Origin: JAAYBY01 sp964465385
GTDB lineage: Bacteria; Bacillota; Clostridia; Saccharofermentanales; UBA5734
DNA length: 12,104 nucleotides
Direction of reading: 5' to 3'
NCBI GenBank assembly: GCA_964465385.1
Contig: CAYXIM010000060.1
Location: 1-12,104, forward strand
Below, piece by piece: positions 6,553 through 12,104 of the stretch. Below the pieces are notes generated by a model, which saw only the letters and a list, made by a program, of their open reading frames with translations, did not search any database and had not been told where the DNA came from. The position numbers and the translations under genes were made by a program. Numbering within the stretch: position 1 is the stretch's first letter; each line of letters starts with the position of its first letter.

Positions 6553-7795
6553 AAGGTTCTCCTTTCAGGCGCTGCTGGAGCACGTGGAAGACCAGGAGGT
6601 ACTTGTAAGCAGAGCGCCGGATGCGGCTGCGCACCTCCCAGACCTGGTCATCTTTTGTGGTGAACTGCAAGGTTTGAGGCCCGTGAATGCTGATTTGAGT
6701 CAGTTTGTCGATGGGAAAGTCATAGACCTTGTTGCGGCCATCCGTTACCTGAACGTGAAAGGACAAGCGGTCGGCATACAGTTGCAAGGTGCCTTCACCC
6801 ACAAGCTGGGAGCGGCTGGCACGTTCGGTCAGCACCAGCCGTTGTTGCTGGTCTTCGAACAACGGGCGTTTCCCCGTCAAATCCAGGTGTGCTTGCTCAA
6901 AGAGCAGGTCTGGCAGGACAGCGCGCTGCCAGTGGTCCCAGGCTGCCACAGTGGTTAAAAAGTGTTCGTCTTTGTGCTGTTGGCGGGACCAGTCATCCAG
7001 GGGCTCAAAAAACCCCAGCCTGGTGTAACGGACTGCCAGTTGGCAGTGGGTGCAGGACAGGCGATCTGCCTTGCTGACCAGGGTGGTCAGGCTTCGGCAA
7101 CGGGGGCAGATAAAGAGAACCCGTTCCAACGATTCTGCCAGCTTTCGGCCACGGTAGGGGACGGGTCTTTTCTCCTGGTCGGCAAAGGCATCTACATACA
7201 GCGCCTCTCGGATCATGTCATAAAGGGCTTCAGGTGACAGGGCGGCGATCGTTTGAGGATCCAGGTGGGCGACCACCTGCCCATGAAAATATCCTTTGCG
7301 TTTATAGCGGGCCCAGCGGGGCGTTGTCAGGTAGCCGCCGTCCAGGCGGTAGAGAATGACAGCGCAGCGCAGCTGCTTGACCAGTTTGCCAGTCGAAGGT
7401 GGGATGTAGGTGGTTTGGCCGGTGAAAGATCGATTGCCTTCAGGGAACAAGCCCACCAGGCCGCCGGCTTGGATGGTTTCCCGGATCTGTCGCAGGGAGC
7501 GCAGGTCCAGCTGGGACTTGACGATAGGGATGGGGTTGACCAGGTAACGGATGGCCTTGCTGACCCAACCCAAACGAAAAATGTGGTCGCTGGCCACATA
7601 AAAAATCGGGCGTTTGAAACTGCCGGCGACAAAGAAGGGGTCCAGGGCACCGTTGTGGTTGGCCAGAATTAAAGCCGGCTGGTCGGGCTGCAAGCCCTCA
7701 AAAACGGTGCAGCGATAGCCATAAGCGAGTTTCAAAAACAGAGAAAAGAAGGGCCGAAGAAAGGCGAAAACGAAGTGGTAGCGTCGCTTGATCAT
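6533..7795 (-). CDS. PlsC-type acyltransferase with zinc ribbon and C-terminal extension
   Basis: A 420-residue protein. The first 210 residues are a 1-acylglycerol-3-phosphate acyltransferase (PlsC/LPLAT) domain: a hydrophobic N-terminus (about 8-26) for membrane contact, the HX4D catalytic motif NHNGALD (His47, Asp52), and FPEGNRSF (117-124) as the glycerol-phosphate-binding block. The family role is acylating lysophosphatidate in phospholipid synthesis at the inner face of the membrane. CPRC (230-233) and CTHC (248-251) then form a zinc ribbon. Residues 260-420 are a soluble region of beta-rich appearance (about 335-405) that might be a PH/GRAM-like module; that part is inference. The product is well above the 200-250 residues usual for PlsC. 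AGGAGA sits 5-6 bases before the ATG. It is first in an operon with the GltS-type symporter. The substrate may not be lysophosphatidate. Confidence 0.85.
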   Translation of the reverse strand: MIKRRYHFVFAFLRPFFSLFLKLAYGYRCTVFEGLQPDQPALILANHNGALDPFFVAGSFKRPIFYVASDHIFRLGWVSKAIRYLVNPIPIVKSQLDLRSLRQIRETIQAGGLVGLFPEGNRSFTGQTTYIPPSTGKLVKQLRCAVILYRLDGGYLTTPRWARYKRKGYFHGQVVAHLDPQTIAALSPEALYDMIREALYVDAFADQEKRPVPYRGRKLAESLERVLFICPRCRSLTTLVSKADRLSCTHCQLAVRYTRLGFFEPLDDWSRQQHKDEHFLTTVAAWDHWQRAVLPDLLFEQAHLDLTGKRPLFEDQQQRLVLTERASRSQLVGEGTLQLYADRLSFHVQVTDGRNKVYDFPIDKLTQISIHGPQTLQFTTKDDQVWEVRSRIRRSAYKYLLVFHVLQQRLKGEPYGLYRI

Positions 7796-7831
7796 GCTGG
7801 TCTCCTGAACATATGGCAGGTCGCCGCCCGA

Positions 7832-7850
7832 TGTATATGAGCAGTATACA
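7832..7850. promoter_or_regulatory. Inverted repeat TGTATA-N7-TATACA, possible operator
   Basis: Perfect 6-base arms (7832-7837 and 7845-7850) flank a 7-base spacer. The repeat covers the -10 box of the putative minus-strand promoter, where a repressor dimer would block transcription of the acyltransferase operon. I cannot assign a regulator. Confidence 0.35.
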
Positions 7851-7871
7851 GCAAGGCCGGCCTTCTGGCAC
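7843..7871 (-). promoter_or_regulatory. Putative promoter of the acyltransferase-symporter operon
   Basis: Read on the minus strand, GTGCCA (complement of 7866-7871) and TATACT (complement of 7843-7848) are separated by 17 bases. They match the -35 and -10 consensus at 4 and 5 of 6 positions. Transcription would start near 7836, about 40 bases before the ATG at 7795. Both neighbouring palindromes overlap this promoter, so it is a plausible target of repression. Confidence 0.45.
7853..7864. repeat. 12-bp perfect palindrome between divergent promoters
   Basis: AAGGCCGGCCTT reads the same on both strands. It lies in the -10/-35 spacer of the minus-strand promoter and about 30 bases upstream of the birA -10. 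It could be a regulator site; GC-rich palindromes also arise by chance. Confidence 0.3.
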
Positions 7872-7889
7872 GTCTATTCAGCCAGCTTA

Positions 7890-7898
7890 TGTTAAAAT
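7890..7898 (+). promoter_or_regulatory. Extended -10 promoter of birA
   Basis: TGT followed by TAAAAT (7893-7898) forms an extended -10 element (TGn plus a 5-of-6 -10 hexamer). No good -35 is found 16-18 bases upstream, as is common for extended -10 promoters. Transcription would start near 7905, about 35 bases before the birA ATG. Confidence 0.45.
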
Positions 7899-7940
7899 AG
7901 GCACAAGATGGCACGAACCAGGTGAAGGAGGCCCGTTACC

Positions 7941-8975
7941 ATGCCCGTTTCTGATCCAGATCCCAGCATCCGCCTGCTCGAGCTGCTTCGGGCAGCAGAG
8001 GGCTTTGTGTCTGGCGAAAGCCTCAGCCAGCTGACGGGCACCTCCCGGGCCGTGATCTGGAAGCAGGTGGAAAAACTGAGGCAGCAGGGCCACCAGATCG
8101 AGGGGCGGACCCGAAAAGGCTACCGCCTGCTACACGAGGCGGACCTGATGACAGAAGCCTTGCTGCGCAAGCGCCTGCTGCCTCTGGACGATGCCTTTCT
8201 ACAGGCCCTCGTTTTTCGCAGGTCTGCGCCCTCAACCAACCTGATGGCACGAGAAATCCATCAGCCGCCCCATGGTGACCGGACACTGTTTATCACCGAG
8301 GAGCAGACGACCGGCAGAGGGAGGCGTGGACGCAGCTGGCTGTCTGCTGGCAAAAAGAGCCTGACCTTTTCGTTGCTTTTGCGTCCCCAGGCCAGCCCTT
8401 CGCTCTTACCTGTGGTTCCTCTTTTGGTGGGCCTGGCCGTGTCCCAGGCATTTGATGGGCTTTTAAACCGTCGCCAGGGACAGGGGCCACCCGTTTTACT
8501 CAAATGGCCCAACGACCTGATCGCTGCTGGCAACCAGAAAAAAATCGGGGGTATTTTGGTGGAGAGCATCCTGGAAGAACAGCGGGTGGATGCCTTGATC
8601 ATCGGCATCGGCCTCAACCTCAACCAGACGCATTTTACAGGCGACTTGTCGCCGGTGGCCACGTCCATTCGGATCGAGCACGGCATCGCCCTCAGGCGTC
8701 TGGCTGTGCTCAAGGCCGTTCTTTCTGAACTGGCCTTTTGGTTGCCACAGCTGACAGATCAGGCCGCCTGGCTGCCCGGCTATCAAGCGCGCTGCCAGAC
8801 CCTGGGCCAGCCCGTGACTGTCCTCGAAGAGGCTGGCAGTTGGGAAGGGCAGGCCTTGGCGATCAATCAAGATGGCGCTTTACTGGTTAAACGGCCCAAT
8901 GGCAAGACGGTGGCCGTGCATTCCGGACAGGTGTCCATCCGGTCTCAAAAGAAGGAGCAGACCAGTCATGCGTAA
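7941..8975 (+). CDS. birA: Bifunctional biotin ligase / biotin operon repressor BirA
   Basis: BirA activates biotin to biotinyl-5'-AMP and transfers it to the lysine of biotin carboxyl carrier proteins. With its N-terminal DNA-binding domain it also represses biotin genes when loaded with biotinyl-AMP. The 344-residue product shows a winged-helix domain (about 9-64, with SGESLSQLTGTSRAVIWKQVEKL as helix-turn-helix and EGRTRKGYRL as wing). The ligase core includes STNLMAR, the biotinyl-AMP loop GRGRRG (125-130), KWPNDL (188-193) and KKIGGIL (200-206). A short SH3-like C-terminal domain is also present, ending GKTVAVHSGQVSIR. GAAGGAGG (7924-7931) lies 9 bases upstream of the ATG. The gene overlaps the next ORF by 8 bases. 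A matching BirA operator sits before bioY at 9467-9498; none is seen before birA itself, so it is probably not autoregulated this way. Confidence 0.95.
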   Translation: MPVSDPDPSIRLLELLRAAEGFVSGESLSQLTGTSRAVIWKQVEKLRQQGHQIEGRTRKGYRLLHEADLMTEALLRKRLLPLDDAFLQALVFRRSAPSTNLMAREIHQPPHGDRTLFITEEQTTGRGRRGRSWLSAGKKSLTFSLLLRPQASPSLLPVVPLLVGLAVSQAFDGLLNRRQGQGPPVLLKWPNDLIAAGNQKKIGGILVESILEEQRVDALIIGIGLNLNQTHFTGDLSPVATSIRIEHGIALRRLAVLKAVLSELAFWLPQLTDQAAWLPGYQARCQTLGQPVTVLEEAGSWEGQALAINQDGALLVKRPNGKTVAVHSGQVSIRSQKKEQTSHA

Positions 8976-9456
8976 ACAGCATATGGCCAAAGAAAGCCTT
9001 TGGTGGCACGACCGGCTTCAGGAAGCCTTTGACCCGCTTCTGGTGGTTGACAACAGTGACTTTGACCGCAGCAGCGGCAAAACCTTTTATGTGACGCTCA
9101 ACAAGCACCTGCAAACCTTTGAGACGGAAGTTGTCAACCAGTTACAACAAACAGAAAACCTTTATTACATGGTTATCTTGATTTCAGAAAGCAAGCCCTT
9201 GTCGTTTGTGTCTTTTGTGCAGTATCCCCGGACAGGTAGCGGACCCGATCTGGTGACATCAGACCGGCCGTTTTTGCCGGAGCACCACCGGCTTGAAGAC
9301 CGTTACGATGCGTTTGCCAGACAATACAGGCTCAAAAGGTTGCGGCGAAAAGCCCTGAAACGGCCGGTGCTCATGGGCCTGAAGCTGGTCAGCTTGTACT
9401 ATAAACACTTCAACCAGGCCATGGAAAACCCGTTCAACGTCGATGAACACGTCTAA
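8968..9456 (+). CDS. Unrecognised 162-residue protein between birA and bioY
   Basis: I do not recognise this protein. It is soluble-looking, with no signal peptide or membrane segment. It starts MRKQHMAKESLWWHDRLQEAF, with a central hydrophobic strand (ENLYYMVILISES) followed by SFVSFVQYPRTG, then a strongly basic stretch RLKRLRRKALKRP near residue 120, and ends NPFNVDEHV. There are no cysteines and no obvious catalytic motif. The start was placed at ATG 8968 because GAAGGAG (8951-8957) lies 10 bases upstream; ATG 8983 is a shorter option. A longer in-frame start at 8872 lies deep inside birA and has no advantage. It overlaps birA by 8 bases, so the two are co-translated, and it ends 96 bases before bioY. 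The context suggests a link to BirA or biotin use, but this is only guilt by association. Confidence 0.75.
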   Translation: MRKQHMAKESLWWHDRLQEAFDPLLVVDNSDFDRSSGKTFYVTLNKHLQTFETEVVNQLQQTENLYYMVILISESKPLSFVSFVQYPRTGSGPDLVTSDRPFLPEHHRLEDRYDAFARQYRLKRLRRKALKRPVLMGLKLVSLYYKHFNQAMENPFNVDEHV

Positions 9457-9466
9457 TTGTAACCGT

Positions 9467-9498
9467 ATTTAAACCAATTCAGTAAAATTGGTTTACAA
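9467..9498. promoter_or_regulatory. BirA operator (biotin box) upstream of bioY
   Basis: ATTTAAACC (9467-9475), a 14-base spacer and GGTTTACAA (9490-9498) match the known Firmicute BirA consensus TTGTAAACC-N14/15-GGTTTACAA. The right half is exact and the left matches at 7 of 9 positions. The core forms a perfect 10-base inverted repeat, 9470-9479 with 9486-9495. The right half covers the -35 box of the bioY promoter, so bound BirA would block RNA polymerase. A further half-site-like TTGTAACC lies at 9457-9464. Confidence 0.85.
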
Positions 9499-9520
9499 TA
9501 GTGGCTACCTTGGGTACAAT
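9492..9520 (+). promoter_or_regulatory. bioY promoter
   Basis: TTTACA (9492-9497, 5 of 6 to consensus), a 17-base spacer, and TACAAT (9515-9520, 5 of 6). Transcription should start near 9527. That rules out the in-frame GTG at 9523 as translation start and supports the ATG at 9553. The -35 is embedded in the BirA operator. Confidence 0.75.
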
Positions 9521-9552
9521 CGGTGCAGGATACAGAAAGCAGGCTTGAACCC

Positions 9553-10179
9553 ATGCGCACGCGAACCCACGACATGACGGTCGTTGCCCTCTTTTGCGTT
9601 TTGCTGGTGATCAGCAGCAAGCTGGCTTTGCCGGTGGGGCTGGTTCCAGTGACTTTGCAAACCGCCGCCAGCCAGCTGATTGGCCTGCTTCTGGGTTACC
9701 GTCAATCGACCCGGGTCCACGCCCTTTTTTTGATCATGGGCCTGGTGGGCCTGCCGGTCTTTTCCAGTGGTGGCGGCCCGCTTTATGCCTTGCACCCGAC
9801 CTTTGGTTATTTGCCGGGCCTGCTGCTGGGGGCAGCCCTGATCGGCTGGTCAACGGACCGGATCGACCCAGCGCGCGACGCCCTCAAACGCTGGCAGGCT
9901 GCTGTGATCAGCCTGGCAGGCTTGTTGCTGGTTTATGCCTGTGGGGTCAGTTATTTGTTTTTCATTCGAAACGTTCTGGTACGCGGTTCACTGACCTGGT
10001 TCGCGGCCATCCAGCTTGGGGTCCTGCCCTTCATTGCTGTTGATGCGGTGTTGTCTGTGGTGGTCGCTTTTTTTTCGCCGGCGCTCCGGCGCCTGACCCG
10101 CAGCTGGCTTGACCGGCCACAGGCTGCAGGCGTCAGGTTTTTGTCAGATAAGCATGGGCCTGGGCCAAAGCCTCAATGA
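9553..10179 (+). CDS. bioY: Biotin ECF transporter S component BioY
   Basis: BioY is the membrane protein that binds biotin with high affinity and delivers it through an energy-coupling-factor module. The 208-residue product has about six hydrophobic segments and the BioY signatures: the N-terminal MTVVALFCVLLVISSKLALPV helix, LVPVTLQTAASQLIGLLLGYR (30-50), FLIMGLVGLPVF (59-70), and GPLYALHPTFGYLPGLLLGAALIGW (75-99) lining the biotin pocket. The start at 9553 follows from the promoter position; the ribosome site AGCAGG is modest. No EcfA/EcfT or BioM/BioN genes are in the window, so it must use a shared ECF module encoded elsewhere. The last 16 or so residues run antisense into the aldo/keto reductase gene (47-base overlap) and extend past the final membrane helix; they look like a non-conserved tail. 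Confidence 0.92.
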   Translation: MRTRTHDMTVVALFCVLLVISSKLALPVGLVPVTLQTAASQLIGLLLGYRQSTRVHALFLIMGLVGLPVFSSGGGPLYALHPTFGYLPGLLLGAALIGWSTDRIDPARDALKRWQAAVISLAGLLLVYACGVSYLFFIRNVLVRGSLTWFAAIQLGVLPFIAVDAVLSVVVAFFSPALRRLTRSWLDRPQAAGVRFLSDKHGPGPKPQ

Positions 10180-11287
10180 TGGGCAGGTGCTGGGGACACA
10201 GGGCCTCACACTGGCCACAGGATACACAGCGGCTGGCGTCTTGTTCTTGCGCTTCTAAAAGGCGATAGGCCTGGCGGCTGCTCGTGGGGTCATCAAACAA
10301 AAAGGCCTCGTTGATGTGTTTGAAGATGTCAGGGATGCCAACCTGCTCAGGGCAGGGCATACAATAGTTGCAGCCGGTACAGGCCACCTGGATTTTCTCA
10401 CGGTATTTGTTTTGGACCCGGCGGATCAGGGCGTGTTCCTGAGCTGTCAAGGCCTGTGGCCTGGCGTCTGAAAAAATCCGCACATTGTCTTCCAGCTGCT
10501 CCTGAGTGGATACGCCGCTTAGGATTAAGCTGACTTCAGGAAAATCAGCAAGCCAGCGAAAAGCCCATTCGGCAGCACTGCGCTTGATCGGGGCCTGATC
10601 CCAGATGGCTTGAACATCGGCTGGTACCTTGTGAGCCAGGGCACCGCCGCGCAAAGGCTCCATGACGATGACCCCCAGGCCGCGTCGTGCCGCATAGCGC
10701 ATGCCAGCCACACCGGCCTGGTGGTGCTCATCAAGCAAATTGAGCTGAATCTGGCAAAAATCCCAGGCATACTGGTCAACGATGCCCATAAAGACCGGCA
10801 GTTCATCGTGGAAAGAAAAGCCGATCTGCCCGATCTTGCCCGCCCGCCTGGCGTCTTCCAGAAAGGACAGGACCCCCAGACCTTTGAGGGTTTGCCAGCG
10901 TGCCTGGTCCAAGGCATGCAACAAATAAAAATCGATCTCATCCACTTGCAACCTCTTGAGTTGCTCATCCAAGATGCGCTCACAATCTTGACGTGACTGG
11001 ACCAGCCAGCCGGGCAGCTTGGTGGCAAGGTTAACTTTTTTGCGATAACCGTCCTTGAGGGCCTGCCCCACAACGCGCTCACTGTTGCCTCGGTGGTAAG
11101 GGTAGGCGGTGTCGATATAGGTGACCCCCTGGTCGATGCCAGTCCGGATCATGTGGATGGCTTTTTGGCGGTCCACCGCACCCGGATCGGCTGGCCCGGT
11201 CGCAGGCCTGAGCAGGGGCAGGCGCATGGTCCCGATGCCAAAAAGGGAAAGGCGTTGCTTGTTGGGTCCCATGGTCCGGTATTGCAT
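10133..11287 (-). CDS. Aldo/keto reductase with two C-terminal 4Fe-4S motifs
   Basis: A 384-residue cytoplasmic oxidoreductase of the aldo/keto reductase-ferredoxin type (COG1453-like). The N-terminal 270 or so residues form the NAD(P)H-dependent TIM barrel, with the catalytic tetrad Asp59 and Tyr64 (YIDTAYPYHRGNSE), Lys90 (ATKLPGW) and His124 (YLLHAL). The C-terminal part carries CTGCNYCMPCP (Cys303, 306, 309, 312) and CVSCGQCEALCP (Cys354, 357, 360, 364), expected to bind two 4Fe-4S clusters. Electrons may therefore pass between NAD(P)H, ferredoxin and a substrate; the substrate is unknown. The start at 11287 is set by AAGGAG 8 bases upstream; the frame stays open to 11584 but the extra 99 residues look like translated leader. 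Its 3' end overlaps bioY on the other strand. Confidence 0.92.
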   Translation of the reverse strand: MQYRTMGPNKQRLSLFGIGTMRLPLLRPATGPADPGAVDRQKAIHMIRTGIDQGVTYIDTAYPYHRGNSERVVGQALKDGYRKKVNLATKLPGWLVQSRQDCERILDEQLKRLQVDEIDFYLLHALDQARWQTLKGLGVLSFLEDARRAGKIGQIGFSFHDELPVFMGIVDQYAWDFCQIQLNLLDEHHQAGVAGMRYAARRGLGVIVMEPLRGGALAHKVPADVQAIWDQAPIKRSAAEWAFRWLADFPEVSLILSGVSTQEQLEDNVRIFSDARPQALTAQEHALIRRVQNKYREKIQVACTGCNYCMPCPEQVGIPDIFKHINEAFLFDDPTSSRQAYRLLEAQEQDASRCVSCGQCEALCPQHLPIIEALAQAHAYLTKT

Positions 11288-11360
11288 GGCGGATGCTCCT
11301 TGTTTGATCCTTGAGGCCGGAGTCAGATGTGTGCTGCCAGTAAGGCCAGCTGATGGATCA

Positions 11361-11389
11361 AGTGTAGCAAAAAACAAACCAGGACTCAA
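11361..11389 (-). promoter_or_regulatory. Putative promoter of the aldo/keto reductase gene
   Basis: On the minus strand, TTGAGT (complement of 11384-11389), a 17-base T-rich spacer and TACACT (complement of 11361-11366) form a fair sigma-A promoter, 4 of 6 at each box. The start would be near 11354, giving a leader of about 65 bases. Its position supports the translation start at 11287 and not one further upstream. Confidence 0.45.
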
Positions 11390-11493
11390 AAAAGTCACCT
11401 GATCGGGATCAAAGCAACAAGGATTTACCACGCTTGCGTTCGATTTGTGCCATAAAGCGTTTCTGGCGCGTGTTACGCTTAGGGTGTACAAAA

Positions 11494-11529
11494 AGCCTGA
11501 AACAGCCGGCTGTGTCAAGCAGGCAGGCT
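11494..11529. repeat. Nested palindrome in the divergent intergenic region
   Basis: A perfect 12-base palindrome ACAGCCGGCTGT (11502-11513) lies between arms AGCCTG (11494-11499) and CAGGCT (11524-11529). Read on the minus strand the structure is followed by TTTTTG, so it could act as a weak terminator for antisense transcription into this region. Read on the plus strand it sits about 60-90 bases upstream of the lipoprotein start and could be an operator or leader hairpin. The rest of 11288-11586 holds the reductase promoter; I found no convincing plus-strand promoter. Confidence 0.3.
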
Positions 11530-11586
11530 CTTTCACTATTGACCACACCAGGCGCGACACGTCTGCAACAAGCAGGGAGGCCAACC

Positions 11587-12104
11587 ATGAAAAAGGTTTT
11601 ATTTTTAGTGGTATCGGTGATGCTTGTCTTTACATTGGCAGGCTGTAACCTGACCAGCAAAGTGCAAGGCAAGGCTGCCGAAAAGGCCGCTGAAAAAGCC
11701 GCCGAAAAACTGATCGGCAAAGTGCTTAGCGGCAAGGACGGCCAGGTGGATATCGATCTTAATCTTGAAAAAGGTGAAGTCGTTGTTCAAGGTAAAGACG
11801 GCGAAAAATTTGAAATCGGCTCTGGCAAATGGCCGAAAGACTCCATGTTCCCCGAACTCAAGAGCGGCAAGGTGATCAGCTCTAGCACGGACAGTGAAGG
11901 CAGTTCAGCCATCATGATAGAAGGGGTTAAGGTGTCTGATTTTGACGCCTACCTCAAGCAAATCAAAAGAGAGTTCACAGAAGATTACAGTGAAACAGAA
12001 TCGGACGAATATTATCATTATCTCGGTAAAAATGCAGCCGGCGACCAGATCTCCGTCCAGTACTACATCAGCCAAGAAGCTGTCATGCTGGTCGGCAGCA
12101 AAGG
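11587..12104 (+). CDS. Lipoprotein of unknown function, 3' end cut by window
   Basis: The frame is open from ATG 11587 to the window end (172 codons), so the C-terminus is missing. GGGAGG (11575-11580) lies 6 bases upstream. The product begins with a lipoprotein signal peptide: MKK, a hydrophobic core and lipobox LAGC with lipidated Cys20, so it should be anchored to the outer face of the membrane. Next comes a short charged repeat, AAEKAAEKAAEK (30-41), probably an amphipathic helix, encoded by three imperfect 12-base units. The mature part has KWPKDSMFPELKSGKVISSS around residue 80, an IEGVKVSDFDAYLKQIKREF segment and aromatic strand DEYYHYLG. I recall similar W-P plus Y-rich patterns in small Firmicute lipoproteins, but cannot name a family. 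It uses AAA/GAA codons more freely than its neighbours. Confidence 0.8.
   Translation, partial: MKKVLFLVVSVMLVFTLAGCNLTSKVQGKAAEKAAEKAAEKLIGKVLSGKDGQVDIDLNLEKGEVVVQGKDGEKFEIGSGKWPKDSMFPELKSGKVISSSTDSEGSSAIMIEGVKVSDFDAYLKQIKREFTEDYSETESDEYYHYLGKNAAGDQISVQYYISQEAVMLVGSK

Noticed and set aside
6341..6958. 205-codon plus-strand ORF opposite the symporter and acyltransferase genes
   Set aside because: It is antisense to two conserved proteins and shows no motifs of its own.
7832..7850. GlnR/TnrA box upstream of the symporter operon
   Set aside because: The consensus TGTNA-N7-TNACA needs A at the fifth position and a 17-base total; this repeat has T there and spans 19 bases.
8872..8967. In-frame extension of the unknown protein back into birA
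   Set aside because: It would add 32 residues wholly overlapping conserved birA coding sequence, while ATG 8968 has a good ribosome site.
9470..9495. The 10-base inverted repeat as a terminator for the birA transcript
   Set aside because: The stem is AT-rich and is not followed by a T-run; the BirA-box match and overlap with a promoter explain it better.
9523..9552. GTG 9523 as the bioY start
   Set aside because: It lies 3 bases after the -10 box, at or before the expected transcription start, so it could not be translated from this promoter.
11288..11584. 99-residue N-terminal extension of the aldo/keto reductase
   Set aside because: It would cross the gene's own putative promoter, lacks family similarity, and the ATG at 11287 has AAGGAG at proper spacing.
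1..12104. CRISPR arrays, insertion sequences, tRNA genes, defence or phage genes
   Set aside because: No regularly spaced repeats, transposase motifs, tRNA-like cloverleaf sequence or phage/defence domains were seen on either strand.

Overview
The window looks like chromosomal DNA of a GC-rich Gram-positive bacterium, most likely a member of the Bacillota (Clostridia-like). The signs are strong AAGGAGG/GGAGG ribosome binding sites before nearly every gene, sigma-A type promoters, a BirA with an N-terminal DNA-binding domain together with a Firmicute-type biotin operator, an orphan BioY of the ECF transporter type, and a lipobox lipoprotein. No mobile element, CRISPR array, tRNA or rRNA is visible. 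Genes are tightly packed, with several overlaps.

Layout. 1-317: an intergenic stretch with two promoter-like sites and, between them, sequence that folds into a long imperfect hairpin (candidate structured RNA). 318-5155 (+): a probable five-gene operon of ROK glucokinase, tRNA pseudouridine synthase TruA, nicotinate phosphoribosyltransferase, cyclophilin-type peptidyl-prolyl isomerase and a DUF4432/aldose-epimerase-like protein. 5152-7795 (-): a two-gene operon of a PlsC-type acyltransferase carrying a zinc ribbon and a long C-terminal extension, followed by a GltS-family sodium/glutamate-type symporter whose start lies inside the end of the acyltransferase gene. 7796-7940: a divergent promoter region with two palindromes.

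7941-10179 (+): a biotin block. BirA (biotin ligase/repressor) overlaps an unrecognised 162-residue protein. After a 96-base gap comes bioY, the biotin-binding S component of an ECF transporter. That gap holds a BirA operator that overlaps the -35 element of a good promoter, so the local circuit (BirA senses biotinyl-AMP and shuts off biotin uptake) can be read from the sequence. 10133-11287 (-): an aldo/keto reductase with two C-terminal 4Fe-4S cysteine motifs; its 3' end overlaps bioY by 47 bases. 11288-11586: a divergent intergenic region. 11587-end (+): a lipoprotein cut off by the window edge.

Most genes are recognisable housekeeping or salvage functions. The points most worth a second look are the BirA-bioY regulatory site, the unknown gene between birA and bioY, the acyltransferase/zinc-ribbon protein coupled to a GltS symporter, and the structured region upstream of the glucokinase gene. 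I see no convincing evidence of a wholly new defence or mobile system.
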